Source: Petropleomorpha daqingensis (GTDB lineage: Bacteria; Actinomycetota; Actinomycetes; Mycobacteriales; Geodermatophilaceae). Taken from it: a stretch of DNA of 64,000 nucleotides. This document shows, piece after piece, positions 23,108 to 34,050 of this stretch. Made by a program: the position numbers and the translations under genes. The DNA is taken from positions 2,542,001 through 2,606,000 of the forward strand of contig NZ_JACBZT010000001.1 in assembly GCF_013408985.1 (NCBI RefSeq), given 5' to 3'. Under the pieces are notes generated by a model, which was not told the DNA's origin, did not search any database, and was given only the letters and a program-made list of their open reading frames with translations. Within the stretch, counting starts at the first letter, position 1, and every line of letters begins with the position of its first letter.

Positions 23108-24604
23108 GTGGCCCGGATCAAGTCCGTCGAGGACTCCATCCGCGATACCGAGGAACCCGACCACCAGCTCAAGAAGAACCTCTCGGCCCTCGATCTCACG
23201 GTCTTCGGCGTCGGCGTGATCATCGGGACCGGCATCTTCGTGCTCACCGGCGAGGTGGCCAAGACCGACGCGGGCCCGGCGGTGGCGATCTCCTTCGTCG
23301 TCGCCGGCATCGTCTGCGGCCTGGCGGCGCTCTGCTACGCCGAATTCGCCTCCACGGTCCCCGTCGCGGGCTCCGCCTACACGTTCTCCTACGCGACCCT
23401 CGGCGAGTTCATCGCCTGGATCATCGGCTGGGACCTCGTCCTCGAACTGGCCCTCGGCGCCGCGACCGTCTCGGTCGGCTGGTCGGAGTACCTGAACCAG
23501 CTGCTCGGGGTGATCGGCATCCCGCTGCCGGACTCGCTGGCGGGGGAGAACGCGGTCGTCAACATCCCGGCCATCGCGATCGCCCTGATCATGACCGGCG
23601 TCCTCGTGCTGGGGATCAAGCTCTCGTCGCGGGTCACGTCGGTGATCGTCGCGATCAAGGTCGTCATCGTCCTGCTCGTCATCGTGGTCGGGCTCTTCTA
23701 CATCAAGGCCGAGAACTACTCGCCGTTCATCCCGCCGGCGAAGGCCCCGGAAGGGGACGGCGGAGGGCTGGCCGCTCCGCTGGTGCAGACGCTGTTCGGC
23801 TTCGCCCCCAGCACCTTCGGCGTCGGCGGCATCTTCGCCGGGGCCGCGATCGTCTTCTTCGCCTTCATCGGCTTCGACATCGTGGCGACGGCGGCGGAGG
23901 AGACGAAGAACCCGAAGCGCGACCTGCCGCGCGGCATCCTCGGCTCGCTGGCGGTCTGCACGCTGCTCTACGTCGCCGTGTCGCTGGTCGTCGTCGGCAT
24001 GCAGAACTACCAGGACCTCTCGGTCGCCGCGCCGCTGGCCGAGGCGTTCAAGTCGGTCGGCCTGTCGTTCTTCTCGAGCCTCATCTCCGTCGGCGCCCTG
24101 GCCGGGCTGACCTCGGTGGTGCTCATCCTCATGCTCGGCCAGTCGCGGGTGCTGTTCGCGATGAGCCGCGACCGGCTGCTCCCGCCGGCCATCGGCAAGG
24201 TGCACCCGAAGTGGGGCACGCCCTACCGCATCAGCATCGGCACCGGGATCGTCGTCGCCCTCCTGGCCGGCTTCCTGCCGATCTCCGCCCTCGCCGAGCT
24301 GGTCAACATCGGCACGCTGTTCGCCTTCATCCTGGTCTCGATCGGCGTGATCGTGCTGCGCCGCACCCGCCCCGACCTGCCGCGCTCCTTCCGGGTGCCG
24401 TGGGTGCCGGTCCTGCCGATCGTCTCGGCGCTGGCCTGCCTGTGGCTGATGCTCAACCTGCCCGGCGAGACCTGGCTGCGGTTCGTCATCTGGATGGTGC
24501 TCGGCCTGGTCCTCTACTTCGCCTACAGCCACCGGCACAGCCGGCTCGCCAAGGGCGGCACGGGCGAGCGGCGCGAGGAGGTGGCGTCTCACCCCCAGGG
24601 GTGA
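23108..24604 (+). CDS. APC-superfamily amino-acid permease (cationic amino-acid type)
   Basis: A 498-residue, about 12-TM transporter. The substrate-site helix reads FGVGVIIGTGIFVLTGEVA, the helix 2-3 region has AALCYAEFASTVPVAGSAY, and helix 6 has FFAFIGFDIVATAAEETKNP, all hallmarks of the YfnA/CAT-like branch of the APC superfamily. The long C-terminal hydrophobic pair and short basic tail agree. GTG 23108 is preceded by GGAGG with 5-bp spacing. Substrate is probably an amino acid or polyamine; not resolved further. A hairpin overlaps its stop codon. Confidence 0.9.
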   Translation: MARIKSVEDSIRDTEEPDHQLKKNLSALDLTVFGVGVIIGTGIFVLTGEVAKTDAGPAVAISFVVAGIVCGLAALCYAEFASTVPVAGSAYTFSYATLGEFIAWIIGWDLVLELALGAATVSVGWSEYLNQLLGVIGIPLPDSLAGENAVVNIPAIAIALIMTGVLVLGIKLSSRVTSVIVAIKVVIVLLVIVVGLFYIKAENYSPFIPPAKAPEGDGGGLAAPLVQTLFGFAPSTFGVGGIFAGAAIVFFAFIGFDIVATAAEETKNPKRDLPRGILGSLAVCTLLYVAVSLVVVGMQNYQDLSVAAPLAEAFKSVGLSFFSSLISVGALAGLTSVVLILMLGQSRVLFAMSRDRLLPPAIGKVHPKWGTPYRISIGTGIVVALLAGFLPISALAELVNIGTLFAFILVSIGVIVLRRTRPDLPRSFRVPWVPVLPIVSALACLWLMLNLPGETWLRFVIWMVLGLVLYFAYSHRHSRLAKGGTGERREEVASHPQG

Positions 24605-24607
24605 GAC
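24586..24607 (+). terminator. Hairpin overlapping the APC permease stop
   Basis: Perfect 10-bp stem GTCTCACCCC / GGGGTGAGAC with a 2-nt centre, containing the TGA stop, followed immediately by the palindrome CCCCGCGCGGGG. The pair probably ends the permease transcript. Confidence 0.6.
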
Positions 24608-24685
24608 CCCCCGCGCGGGGCGTCCAGCGCCGCCGCGGGAGATCCGACGCAACCAGGGACAGCAGTCCCCGGCCGAGGAGCTCCC

Positions 24686-25357
24686 GTGGCGATCAGCGCC
24701 ATCGACATCCGCGACATCAGCGCAGCGCAGCCGCGCCCGACGGACGTCGAGACCCCGCGGCGCACCCGTCCGCCGATGACCGTGGTCGCCACGGCGGCCG
24801 TCGCGCTCGTCGAGTCGGTCGCCCTGCTCGCCGGGGCGCTCACCGGTCTCGACGGCATCCTCTCCTCGGTGCACCGCCCCGGCCCCGCGATCGTGCTGAG
24901 CTCGGTGGTCGTCCTGGCGAGCTGGATCGTGGTGTGCGCCGCCGGCGCCGCGACGCTGATCGACGGCGCCGGACGCCGGCTGGTCACCGGGGTCGCCTAC
25001 GGCGAGCTCGTGCTGATCACCGTGCTCTTCTTCGTCGCGCTGCTCACCCCGCGCGGCGAGGTGCCGATCCCGCCGGCCCTGCCGCTGCCCGCCGTCGCGC
25101 TGCTCGTCCTCGCCGTCCCGGTCGGCAAGCTGCTGCTCGCCGGCTCCCCGACCGCCGTCGCGTGGGTGGCGGAGGGCCCCCGGCCGCGCGAGCGCCGGGC
25201 CGACCCCACGAAGTCCCACCGCGACCTGTGCGTGGGCACCCTCGCCGTCATCGGCGTCGTCCTGACCGCGGTCGCGGCGATCGGCGTCCCGGCGGCCGGC
25301 GGGAGCACCGACGACCCGGGCAGCAACCCCGGCGGCACGGTCTCCAGCACGCACTGA
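24686..25357 (+). CDS. Hypothetical four-TM membrane protein
   Basis: A 223-residue protein not recognised as any named family. It has a polar N-terminus of ~32 residues, hydrophobic segments near residues 33-55 ([21 protein letters not shown]), 70-95, 108-125 and 130-150, a basic loop ([15 protein letters not shown]), one more hydrophobic stretch near 182-205, and a short Gly/Ser/Asp tail. GTG 24686. It lies between the APC permease and metG without overlap. The real count may be four or five membrane spans. Confidence 0.7.
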   Translation: MAISAIDIRDISAAQPRPTDVETPRRTRPPMTVVATAAVALVESVALLAGALTGLDGILSSVHRPGPAIVLSSVVVLASWIVVCAAGAATLIDGAGRRLVTGVAYGELVLITVLFFVALLTPRGEVPIPPALPLPAVALLVLAVPVGKLLLAGSPTAVAWVAEGPRPRERRADPTKSHRDLCVGTLAVIGVVLTAVAAIGVPAAGGSTDDPGSNPGGTVSSTH

Positions 25358-25382
25358 GCGGAAAGCGCTCGACGCCGCTCAC

Positions 25383-25388
25383 TACTCT
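25383..25388 (+). promoter_or_regulatory. Candidate leaderless -10 of metG
   Basis: TACTCT lies 6 bp before the GTG start at 25395, and no Shine-Dalgarno sequence is visible. This fits transcription starting at the start codon. Confidence 0.45.
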
Positions 25389-25394
25389 CGTGAT

Positions 25395-27191
25395 GTGAGT
25401 GATCGGCACATCCTGACCGCCGTGGCCTGGCCCTACGCCAACGGCCCGCGGCACATCGGCCACGTCTCCGGCTTCGGCGTCCCCTCCGACGTCTTCAGCC
25501 GCTACCAGCGGATGGCCGGCAACCGGGTGCTGATGGTCAGCGGCACCGACGAGCACGGCACGCCGATCACCGTCGCGGCCGACGCCGAGGGCGTCACGCC
25601 GCGGGAGATCGCCGACCGCAACAACCGGATCATCGTCAACGACCTGGCGAGCCTGGGGCTGTCCTACGACCTGTTCACCAGGACGACGACGGCCAACCAT
25701 GCCGCGATCAGCCAGGAGATCTTCCTCGGCCTGCTCAAGAACGGGTACGTCTTCCCGAGGACGACGCTCGGCGCGATCAGCCCTTCGACCGGGCGCACCC
25801 TGCCCGACCGCTACATCGAGGGCACCTGCCCGATCTGCGGCTACGACGGCGCCCGCGGCGACCAGTGCGACAACTGCGGCAACCAGCTCGACCCGACCGA
25901 CCTGATCAACCCGGTCAGCCGGATCAACGGCGAGACCCCGAAGTTCGTCGAGGAGGAGCACTACTTCCTCGACCTGCCGGCGTTCACCAAGTCCCTCGGC
26001 GACTGGCTCGACAGCCGCCAGGGCTGGCGGCCCAACGTGCTCAACTTCGCGAAGAACCTGCTCGACGACCTCAAGCCGCGCAGCTACACCCGCGACATCG
26101 ACTGGGGCGTGCGGGTGCCCTTGGAGGGCTGGATCGACCGGCCGGACAAGCGGATCTACGTGTGGTTCGACGCCGTCGTCGGCTACCTGTCCGCGTCGAT
26201 CGAGTGGGCCCGCCGGTCCGGCGACCCCGAGGCGTGGCGGCAGTGGTGGCAGACGCCGGACAGCGGCGCCTACTACTTCATGGGCAAGGACAACATCGTC
26301 TTCCACGCCGAGATCTGGCCCGCGCAGCTCCAGGGCTACAACGGCGAGGGCGACAAGGGCGGCACCCCCGGCGACCTCGGCCGGCTCAACCTGCCGACCG
26401 AGGTGGTCTCCAGCGAGTTCCTCACGATGGAGGGCCGCAAGTTCTCCAGCAGCCGCCAGGTGGTCATCTACGTCCGCGACTTCCTGGCCCGCTACGACGC
26501 CGATGCGCTGCGCTACTTCATCGCCGTCGCGGGGCCGGAGACCCAGGACACCGACTTCACCTGGTCGGAGTTCCGCCGCCGCAACAACGACGAGCTGGTC
26601 GCGGGCTGGGGCAACCTGGTCAACCGCAGCGTCTCGCTGGCTGCCAAGAACGTCGGCGCCGTCCCGACGCCGGGCGACCTCACCGACGCCGACCGCGCGC
26701 TGCTGGCCACGACCCAGACCGCCTTCGGCACGATCGGCGACCTGCTGGGCCGCAACCGGCAGAAGGCCGCGGCCACCGAGGCGATGCGGGTCGTCGGCGA
26801 GGCGAACAAGTACCTGTCCGACCAGGCGCCGTGGAAGCTCAAGGAGGACCCGGCCCGCCGGGACACCGTGCTGCACACCGCGCTGCAGGCGGTCAGCGAC
26901 TGCAACACGCTGCTGACCCCGTTCCTCCCGCACTCGGCGCAGAAGGTGCACGAGCTGCTCGGCGGCACCGGCGTGTGGTCCCCGGCTCCGCAGGTCGTGG
27001 AGACCGAGGACCTCGACGACGGCTCGCCGTACCCGATCATCACCGGCGACTACGACGCGGCCGGGGCCGTGTGGGCGTCCCGGCCGCTCGAGGCCGGCAC
27101 GCCGCTGCAGCCGCCGACGCCGGTGTTCAAGAAGCTCGACGAGTCGGTGGTGGAGGAGGAGCTGGCCCGCCTGGAGGCCGAGGCGAAGTGA
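25395..27191 (+). CDS. metG: Methionyl-tRNA synthetase
   Basis: A 598-residue class I synthetase charging tRNA-Met. Motifs: HIGH-like [14 protein letters not shown], the KMSKS-equivalent GRKFSSSRQ, and a connective-peptide zinc knuckle with CPIC and CDNC. It ends after the anticodon-binding helical domain, without the C-terminal dimerisation domain of E. coli MetG, the common short form. GTG 25395 ([17 protein letters not shown]). Its stop overlaps the tatD start (GTGA), as in the conserved metS-tatD-rpfB-ksgA-ispE row. Confidence 0.96.
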   Translation: MSDRHILTAVAWPYANGPRHIGHVSGFGVPSDVFSRYQRMAGNRVLMVSGTDEHGTPITVAADAEGVTPREIADRNNRIIVNDLASLGLSYDLFTRTTTANHAAISQEIFLGLLKNGYVFPRTTLGAISPSTGRTLPDRYIEGTCPICGYDGARGDQCDNCGNQLDPTDLINPVSRINGETPKFVEEEHYFLDLPAFTKSLGDWLDSRQGWRPNVLNFAKNLLDDLKPRSYTRDIDWGVRVPLEGWIDRPDKRIYVWFDAVVGYLSASIEWARRSGDPEAWRQWWQTPDSGAYYFMGKDNIVFHAEIWPAQLQGYNGEGDKGGTPGDLGRLNLPTEVVSSEFLTMEGRKFSSSRQVVIYVRDFLARYDADALRYFIAVAGPETQDTDFTWSEFRRRNNDELVAGWGNLVNRSVSLAAKNVGAVPTPGDLTDADRALLATTQTAFGTIGDLLGRNRQKAAATEAMRVVGEANKYLSDQAPWKLKEDPARRDTVLHTALQAVSDCNTLLTPFLPHSAQKVHELLGGTGVWSPAPQVVETEDLDDGSPYPIITGDYDAAGAVWASRPLEAGTPLQPPTPVFKKLDESVVEEELARLEAEAK

Positions 27192-28081
27192 GCCGCAGTT
27201 CCGCGTCCCGTGCCAACCGGCGCGGGGAGCTCCCGCCCGACCCGGAGCCGCTGCCGTCCCCGGCCCTGGACAGCCACACCCACCTCGACATCGTGGTGGG
27301 GGAGCGCCCGGCCCACGGCGCGGGTGACGAGGGCTGGCCGGACGACGAGGCCGTCGGCGCGGAGATCGCCGCCGCGGCGGCCGTCGGCATCCCTCGGCTG
27401 GTGCAGGTCGGGGTGGACGTGCCGTCGTCCCGCTGGTCGGCCGGGCTGGCCGACCGGCACCCGCAGGTGCTCGCGGCGGTGGCCATCCACCCCAACGAGG
27501 CCGGCGACGGGCGGGCGGACGACGACGCCCTCGCCGAGATCGACCGGCTGGCCGCCCTGCCGCGCGTGCGGGCGATCGGCGAGACCGGGCTCGACCGGTT
27601 CCGCACCGGTCCGGAGGGCTGGGCGGCGCAGGAGGCGTCGTTCCGGGCGCACATCCGCATCGCCAAGGAGCACGGGCTGGCGCTGGTCATCCACGACCGC
27701 GACGCCCACGAGGAGATCCTCGCGGTGCTCGAGGACGAGGGTGCCCCCGAGCACACGGTCTTCCACTGCTTCTCCGGTGACGTCGCCTTCGCCAAGGCCT
27801 GCGTGGAGCGCGGGTACGTGCTGTCCTTCGCCGGCACGCTCACCTTCGCCAACGCCGGCTACCTGCGGGAAGCGGCCGCCCTGACACCGGCCGACCAGCT
27901 GCTGGTCGAGACCGACGCGCCGTTCCTCACGCCGGTGCCCTACCGCGGGCGGCCCAACGCCTCCCGGCTGGTGCCGCACACCGTCCGCGCGCTGGCCGAG
28001 GCGACCGGGATCGAGCTCGCGCCGCTGTGCGAGGCGCTGACCAGCACCGCGCTGCGCGTGTTCGGAACCTGGGGAGAGTAG
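27188..28081 (+). CDS. tatD: TatD-family metal-dependent DNase
   Basis: A 297-residue TIM-barrel hydrolase. Metal ligands are in SHTHLDI near the start, the GETGLDRF motif, [21 protein letters not shown] and [18 protein letters not shown]. The family acts as a 3'-5' exonuclease or deoxyribonuclease in DNA repair and quality control. GTG 27188 overlaps the metG stop. The first ~28 residues are a basic/Pro-rich extension before the barrel. Confidence 0.93.
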   Translation: MSRSSASRANRRGELPPDPEPLPSPALDSHTHLDIVVGERPAHGAGDEGWPDDEAVGAEIAAAAAVGIPRLVQVGVDVPSSRWSAGLADRHPQVLAAVAIHPNEAGDGRADDDALAEIDRLAALPRVRAIGETGLDRFRTGPEGWAAQEASFRAHIRIAKEHGLALVIHDRDAHEEILAVLEDEGAPEHTVFHCFSGDVAFAKACVERGYVLSFAGTLTFANAGYLREAAALTPADQLLVETDAPFLTPVPYRGRPNASRLVPHTVRALAEATGIELAPLCEALTSTALRVFGTWGE

Positions 28082-28119
28082 GCGCCCCGACACGCAGCGA
28101 AGCGAGGCACACTGGGCCC

Positions 28120-28959
28120 GTGGGCCGCCTCATCGCCGTCGTGCTCTTCATCGCCGTGCTGGTGCCCGGCGTGCTGCTCGCGCGCGCGTGGTGGCTCGCG
28201 GCCGACCGACGTGCCGTCGCCGCGGCGGCCGTCGAGTTCGCCGCCCCGACCGAGGCCGGCACCGCGGTGCTGCGCCGGCAGGCCCTGCACGCCCGCCGCG
28301 TCCGTCGGCTGGGCTGGCTGCTCGGGCTGATCGGCATCGTGGTCAGCGTCGTCCTGTTCGCCGAGGCGTCGGTCTTCCTGTGGGTGCCCGCCCTGGTGAT
28401 CGGGCTGCTGATCGGCGTCCTGCTGGCCGAGGTCACCCGTCCGCGGCCGCGCTGGGAGATCGCCACCCCGGCCCGCCGCCCGCGCCGCAGCGACCAGATC
28501 TCGCTCTGGCTGCTGTTCACGATGCGCGCCGTGGTGGTCGCCGAGGTGATCGGCGACCTCGTCCTGTGGCGCAGCGGCCACCTGGCCGATCCCGTGGGCT
28601 GGGTCGCGCTCGTGGTCCCGCTGGCCGCCTGGGCGCTGGCCGAGCTCGCCCTGCTGCGCGTGCTGGTGCGGCCGCTGCCCGCCGAGGGCGCCGACGTCCC
28701 GGTGGACGAGGCCCTGCGCACCTGGACCGCGCACCTCGTGACGGCGGCCACCAGCGTGCTCGCGCTGCTGCCCCTCGGCGCGCTGCTCCTCGTGGCCGGC
28801 ATCGACCGCGGGGACGAGGTCACCGAGGGCTTCGACCTGCTCCCCGTCGCGTCCGTCGCCGGCGGGTTCTCGGCGCTCGCGGCCGGCCTCGCGGTCGCCG
28901 GCTTCCTGCTCACCTGGCTGCGGCCGGTCCGGTCCTCCGCAAGGGCACTCGCCGGCTGA
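28120..28959 (+). CDS. Hypothetical membrane protein
   Basis: A 279-residue polytopic protein of no recognised family. Hydrophobic segments near residues 3-24 (LIAVVLFIAVLVPGVLLARAWW), 66-85, 88-107, 128-146, 161-185, 210-230 and 250-268 suggest six or seven spans, with basic loops between. It lies between tatD and rpfB on the same strand; GTG 28120 follows a CACACT hexamer by 5 bp and may be leaderless. Nothing indicates its role. Confidence 0.75.
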   Translation: MGRLIAVVLFIAVLVPGVLLARAWWLAADRRAVAAAAVEFAAPTEAGTAVLRRQALHARRVRRLGWLLGLIGIVVSVVLFAEASVFLWVPALVIGLLIGVLLAEVTRPRPRWEIATPARRPRRSDQISLWLLFTMRAVVVAEVIGDLVLWRSGHLADPVGWVALVVPLAAWALAELALLRVLVRPLPAEGADVPVDEALRTWTAHLVTAATSVLALLPLGALLLVAGIDRGDEVTEGFDLLPVASVAGGFSALAAGLAVAGFLLTWLRPVRSSARALAG

Positions 28960-29097
28960 GGCCCTGTGGGTTTGCTCACCCCACCGGCCTCACCCTGCGC
29001 AGTGGTCTCAGCAGGCGCACACGGCACGGCGGTTACTTGACGTGACGGCGCGCCCACGAAGCGACATGGCGATCCGTTGATTTACTGATTGCGCATC

Positions 29098-29125
29098 TTG
29101 CCCGACGCACCGTGTTCGTTATCGT
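29098..29125 (+). promoter_or_regulatory. Candidate promoter of rpfB
   Basis: TTGCCC, a 16-bp spacer and TATCGT resemble a primary sigma promoter, about 118 bp before the rpfB start. It sits in the 283-bp gap 28960-29242, whose middle (29030-29130) is visibly richer in A/T than the neighbouring genes. The downstream leader is GC-rich; no clear riboswitch is seen. Confidence 0.4.
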
Positions 29126-29227
29126 GTCGTGACTGACAGCCGGGGTGGAGACCGAACCCGGGCGGCGTTCACCGACCTGGGCCTCGCCCCGGTCGCGCGC
29201 GGCCCGACTCCTGCCCGGGTCCCGTGA

Positions 29228-30355
<1,128 letters not shown>

Positions 30356-30365
30356 TCGGACGGCG

Positions 30366-31232
30366 CTGAGCACCACCCCGGAGGCCGGTGACGGACTGCT
30401 GGGCCCGGCCGCGATCCGCGACCTGGCCCGGCAGCTGGAGCTGCGGCCGACCAAGACGCTCGGGCAGAACTTCCTGCACGACGCCAACACGATCCGCCGG
30501 ATCGTCCGGACGGCGGAGCTGCGGGAGGACGACGTCGTCCTCGAGGTCGGCCCGGGCCTGGGCTCGCTGACCCTCGGGCTGCTGCCGGCCGCCGCGTCGG
30601 TCGTCGCGGTCGAGATCGATCCCCGCCTGGCCGCGCAGCTGCCGCGCACCGTGGCCGACCGGCTGCCGGCGCTGGCCGACCGGCTGAGCGTGGTGGAGGC
30701 CGACGCCCTGCGCGTCGACGCGCTGCCCGGCCCGCCGCCGACGGCGCTGGTCGCGAACCTGCCCTACAACGTGGCCGTCCCGGTGCTGCTGCACCTGCTG
30801 GAGCTGCTGCCCACGCTGCGCCGGGCGCTCGTGCTGGTGCAGGCCGAGGTCGCCGAGCGGCTCGCCGCGGGGCCGGGGACGTCGGCCTACGGCGTGCCCT
30901 CGGTCAAGGCCGCCTGGTACGGCTCGGTGCGCCGCGCGGGATCGATCGGACGGCGGGTGTTCTGGCCCGAGCCCAACGTCGACTCGGGGCTGGTGGCCCT
31001 CGACCGCCGTCCGCCGCCGCCCGGGGACCGCGCCGCCACCTTCGCCGTCGTCGACGCCGCCTTCGCCATGCGGCGCAAGAGCCTGCGCTCCGCGCTGGCC
31101 CGCTGGGCCGGGAGCCCCGCGGCCGCGGAGGCGCGGCTGAGGGCCGCGGGAATCGATCCGCACGCGCGGGGGGAACAGCTCTCGGTCGAGGACTTCACCC
31201 GCCTGGCCGGCACCGTGCCGCAGGATGGATGA
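30366..31232 (+). CDS. ksgA: 16S rRNA dimethyladenosine transferase KsgA/RsmA
   Basis: A Rossmann methyltransferase that dimethylates A1518/A1519 of 16S rRNA. Motifs: [26 protein letters not shown] and [14 protein letters not shown]. No ATG, GTG or TTG exists in frame between the rpfB stop region and the essential LGQNF motif; the first such codon is GTG 30651, which would delete the SAM-binding core. The proposed start is CTG 30366 (reads LSTTPEAG, 288 residues); CTG 30396 with GGAGG 11 bp upstream is an alternative. Either a rare CTG start or a sequence error explains this. Confidence 0.88.
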   Translation: MSTTPEAGDGLLGPAAIRDLARQLELRPTKTLGQNFLHDANTIRRIVRTAELREDDVVLEVGPGLGSLTLGLLPAAASVVAVEIDPRLAAQLPRTVADRLPALADRLSVVEADALRVDALPGPPPTALVANLPYNVAVPVLLHLLELLPTLRRALVLVQAEVAERLAAGPGTSAYGVPSVKAAWYGSVRRAGSIGRRVFWPEPNVDSGLVALDRRPPPPGDRAATFAVVDAAFAMRRKSLRSALARWAGSPAAAEARLRAAGIDPHARGEQLSVEDFTRLAGTVPQDG

Positions 31233-31256
31233 CGTGAGCGAGCTTGCGAGCTCACG
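31233..31256 (+). other. Hairpin between ksgA and ispE
   Basis: Perfect 7-bp stem CGTGAGC / GCTCACG with a 10-nt loop, directly after the ksgA stop. The 78-bp gap to ispE holds only this and an AGGAGG near the ispE start. It may attenuate or protect the message. Confidence 0.5.
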
Positions 31257-31310
31257 CATGGGCACAGCAGCGCCGCGAACGCGGCTGACGAGCGCCAGCG
31301 AGGAGGTCGC

Positions 31311-32279
31311 GTGAGCTGGTCGACGTCGGGCGGCCCGGGGCGGATCACCGGGGGCGGAGCCGTGGTGGCCCGTGCGCCGGCGAAGGTGAACGTGCACCTG
31401 TCGATCGCCCCGCTGCGCCCCGACGGCTACCACGACCTGCAGACGGTGTTCCTCGCCGTCTCGCTGTTCGACACGGTCACCGTCCGGCCGGCCGAGGGGT
31501 TGTCGCTGACCGTGTCGGGGGAGGGCACGACCGCCGAGCCCGGCGTCGACCGCGTTCCCACGGACCGGCGCAACCTGGTCTGGCGGGCGGCGGTGCTGCT
31601 CGCCGAGCAGTCAGGGGTCAAGGCGCGTGCCGCCATCGACATCGCCAAGGCGATCCCGGCGGCCGCGGGTCTGGCCGGCGGCAGCGCGGACGCCGCGGCG
31701 GCGCTGGTCGCCCTCGACGCGCTCTGGAACACCGGCGCGACCCGCGGGGAGCTCGCGGGGCTGGCCGCGCAGCTGGGCAGCGACGTCCCGTTCAGCCTGC
31801 TCGGCGGCGTGGCCCTCGGTAGCGGGCGGGGGGAGCGGCTGTCGCCGGTGCTCGCCCGCCGGCAGACCCACTGGGTGCTCGGCATCGCCCGCGAGGGGCT
31901 GTCGACGCCGTCCGTCTACGCCGAGCTCGACCGGCTGCGCGCCACCGGGCGACTGCCCGACGGCACCGAGCTGCCCTCGCCGCAGCCGGTGATCGCGGCG
32001 CTGTCCAACGGTCCGCCGTCCGCCCTCGCCGAGGCGCTGACCAACGACCTGGAGGCGCCGGCGATCGCGCTGCGCCCGGAACTGCGGCGCGCGCTCACGG
32101 CGGCCACCGACGCCGGGGCGCTGAACGCGTTCCTCAGCGGCTCCGGGCCCACCGTCGCGGCCCTGGCCGAGGACGAGGACACCGCCGTCCGGCTGGCCGC
32201 CACCCTCGCCGGCGAGGGGGTCTTCCGCACCGTCCGGGTCGTGCACGGCCCCGTGCCCGGGGCCCGCCTCGTCGGTTAG
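31311..32279 (+). CDS. ispE: 4-diphosphocytidyl-2-C-methyl-D-erythritol kinase IspE
   Basis: A 322-residue GHMP kinase of the MEP isoprenoid pathway. The N-terminal substrate motif APAKVNVHLSIAPLRPDGYH, the ATP loop PAAAGLAGGSADAAAALVAL and the C-terminal SGSGPTVAAL are all intact. GTG 31311 lies 6 bp after AGGAGG. It ends convergently on the TetR gene with a 4-bp overlap of 3' ends. Downstream IspE product feeds the polyprenyl phosphates used by Pmt and the sugar-1-phosphate transferase in this window. Confidence 0.95.
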   Translation: MSWSTSGGPGRITGGGAVVARAPAKVNVHLSIAPLRPDGYHDLQTVFLAVSLFDTVTVRPAEGLSLTVSGEGTTAEPGVDRVPTDRRNLVWRAAVLLAEQSGVKARAAIDIAKAIPAAAGLAGGSADAAAALVALDALWNTGATRGELAGLAAQLGSDVPFSLLGGVALGSGRGERLSPVLARRQTHWVLGIAREGLSTPSVYAELDRLRATGRLPDGTELPSPQPVIAALSNGPPSALAEALTNDLEAPAIALRPELRRALTAATDAGALNAFLSGSGPTVAALAEDEDTAVRLAATLAGEGVFRTVRVVHGPVPGARLVG

Positions 32280-32920
32280 GAGCTCTTCTCGACCAGGCCG
32301 GGGGTCGGGTCGAGGTGCGAGAGCCCGTTGTAGGCGAGGTTGACCAGGTGCGCGGCCACCTCCCGCTTGCCCGGTGACCGCGTGTCCAGCCACCACTGGC
32401 CGACCAGCGCGACCATGCCGACGAGCGCCTGGCTGTAGAGCTCGGCGAGCTGGGGGTCGTAGCCGCGGCCGGCGAACTGGTCGCCGAGGATGTGCTCGAC
32501 CTTGCGGGCCACCTCGCCGATCAGCGACGAGAAGGTGCCGGTCCCGCTCGTGACGGGGGAGTCCCGGGTGAGCACCCGGAAGCCGTCGGTGTCGTCCTCG
32601 ATGTAGTCCAGCAGCACGAGCGCGGCCCGCTCGAGCAGCTCGCGCGGCGAGCCCGGGGCCGACAGCGCGGAGGTGAACCGGTCGAGCAGCAGCTGCATCT
32701 CCCGGTCGACGACGACGGCGTACAGCCCCTCCTTGCCCCCGAAGTGCTCGTAGACGACCGGCTTGCTGACGTCGGCGCGGGCGGCGACCTCCTCGATGGA
32801 GGTGGCCTCGTAGCCCTTCTGGCCGAAGAGCTCGCGGCCGATGTCGAGCAGCTGCTGACGGCGCTGCGCACCGGTCATCCGGACGCGGGGCCGCCCTGCG
32901 CTGCTGGTCATGCGGCCCAT
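32276..32920 (-). CDS. TetR-family regulator
   Basis: A 214-residue regulator. The N-terminal HTH is ATSIEEVAARADVSKPVVYEHF, preceded by RRQQLLDIGRELFGQKGYE; the C-terminal part is the helical ligand domain (LLDYIEDDTDGFRVLTRD). ATG 32920 or 32911 could start it. It lies directly downstream of the desaturase on the same strand but behind a strong hairpin, so it may have its own promoter. Control of the desaturase through the palindromes at 34051-34077 is plausible from context. Confidence 0.9.
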   Translation of the reverse strand: MGRMTSSAGRPRVRMTGAQRRQQLLDIGRELFGQKGYEATSIEEVAARADVSKPVVYEHFGGKEGLYAVVVDREMQLLLDRFTSALSAPGSPRELLERAALVLLDYIEDDTDGFRVLTRDSPVTSGTGTFSSLIGEVARKVEHILGDQFAGRGYDPQLAELYSQALVGMVALVGQWWLDTRSPGKREVAAHLVNLAYNGLSHLDPTPGLVEKSS

Positions 32921-32936
32921 CGTCCCCCGAGACGCA

Positions 32937-32979
32937 CTCCGCCCGGGCGTCCGGCGGTCAGCGGGTCGCCCGGGCGGAG
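32937..32979 (-). terminator. Hairpin terminator after the desaturase
   Basis: Perfect 12-bp stem CTCCGCCCGGGC / GCCCGGGCGGAG with a 19-nt loop, 11 bp beyond the desaturase stop on the minus strand and 16 bp before the TetR start. Confidence 0.65.
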
Positions 32980-32990
32980 GAGGTGATCGG

Positions 32991-33986
32991 TCAGGAAGCC
33001 GGCACCTGACGCTTGGCCGCGAGCCGGACCGGGTCCGGCCACTTCACGTCGCGCGCCCAGCCGAGCTTCTCGAAGATCCAGATGGTCCGGGCGCTGATGT
33101 CGATCTGGCCCCGGAGCACGCCGTGCCGGGCGCAGGTCGGGTCGGCGTGGTGCAGGTTGTGCCAGGACTCGCCCGCGCTGAGGATCGCCAGCGGCCAGAA
33201 GTTCGTGGACCTGTCGCGGGCGGCGAACGGCCGCGATCCCACCGTGTGGCAGATCGAGTTGATCGACCACGTGACGTGGTGCAGCAGCGCGACGCGCACC
33301 AGGCCGGCCCAGAAGAACGCCGTCCAGGCGCCGGTCCAGCTCATCGTGACCAGGCCGCCGATGAGCGCAGGCAGGAACAGGCCGAGCCCGGCCCAGAGGA
33401 CGAACAGCCGGCTGGTGCGGCGCAGGGCGGTGTCCTTGAGCAGGTCGGGGGCGTAGCGGGCGGGGTTGGTCTGCCGGCGGTCGAAGAGCCAGCCGATGTG
33501 CGCCCAGAACATGCCCTTGGCCAGGGCCCGCAGGTCGTCGCCGTAGCGCCACGGGGAGTGCGGGTCGCCGGCCCGGTCGGAGAACGCGTGGTGCCGGCGG
33601 TGGTCGGCGACCCACTGGACGACCGGCCCCTGGACGGCGACGGAGCCCGCGATCGCCAGCGCGATCCGCAGCGCCTTGTTCGCCTTGAACGAGCCGTGCG
33701 TGAAGTAGCGGTGGTAGCCGACCGTGATGCCGAGGCACCCGACCACGTAGAAGGCGACGAACAGCGAGACGTCGGTCCAGGACAGACCCCAGCCCCACAC
33801 CGCGGGCACCACCGCGGCGAGGGCGAGGAAGGGCACGAGCACGAAGGCGTAGAGCGCTATCTGCTCGACCGCTCCCTTCTCGGCGCCGAGGGCGTTGGCC
33901 GGCAGACCGGCGTCCGGGGCGGCGGGACCGGCCGGCCGGGGGACCCGCGGACGGGTCGTGGGCCGGTCGAGAGCGGGAGCGGACAA
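32991..33986 (-). CDS. Acyl-CoA/acyl-lipid delta-9-type fatty-acid desaturase
   Basis: A 331-residue membrane di-iron desaturase introducing a double bond into acyl chains. All histidine boxes are present: HRYFTH, HRRHHAFSD and the distal HNLHH (in ESWHNLHHADPTCARHG). Hydrophobic pairs surround them as expected. The start is the rare TTG at 33986, supported by GGAGG with about 5-bp spacing and by the lack of a nearer ATG/GTG. Tandem palindromes lie 65-91 bp upstream. It probably adjusts membrane fluidity under TetR control, by inference. Confidence 0.9.
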   Translation of the reverse strand: MSAPALDRPTTRPRVPRPAGPAAPDAGLPANALGAEKGAVEQIALYAFVLVPFLALAAVVPAVWGWGLSWTDVSLFVAFYVVGCLGITVGYHRYFTHGSFKANKALRIALAIAGSVAVQGPVVQWVADHRRHHAFSDRAGDPHSPWRYGDDLRALAKGMFWAHIGWLFDRRQTNPARYAPDLLKDTALRRTSRLFVLWAGLGLFLPALIGGLVTMSWTGAWTAFFWAGLVRVALLHHVTWSINSICHTVGSRPFAARDRSTNFWPLAILSAGESWHNLHHADPTCARHGVLRGQIDISARTIWIFEKLGWARDVKWPDPVRLAAKRQVPAS

Positions 33987-34023
33987 GGGGCCTCCGGGGG
34001 AGCGTGGGGGCGGACAAGGGAAA

Positions 34024-34044
34024 GCCGGCGGAAGGACCGCCGGC
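34024..34044 (-). other. Hairpin in the desaturase leader
   Basis: Perfect 8-bp stem GCCGGCGG / CCGCCGGC with a 5-nt loop, between the operator-like palindromes and the desaturase start; it would fold in the 5' untranslated region. Confidence 0.5.
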
Positions 34045-34050
34045 AGAAGC

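Noticed and set aside
21607-25398. Plus-strand open frame of 1,263 codons
   Set aside because: It crosses DUF559, corA, the intergenic region and the APC gene in other frames, and is Arg/Gly/Pro low-complexity; a high-GC artefact.
30651-31232. ksgA starting at GTG 30651
   Set aside because: This would remove LGQNFLHD and the [12 protein letters not shown]-binding motif, both intact upstream in the same frame.
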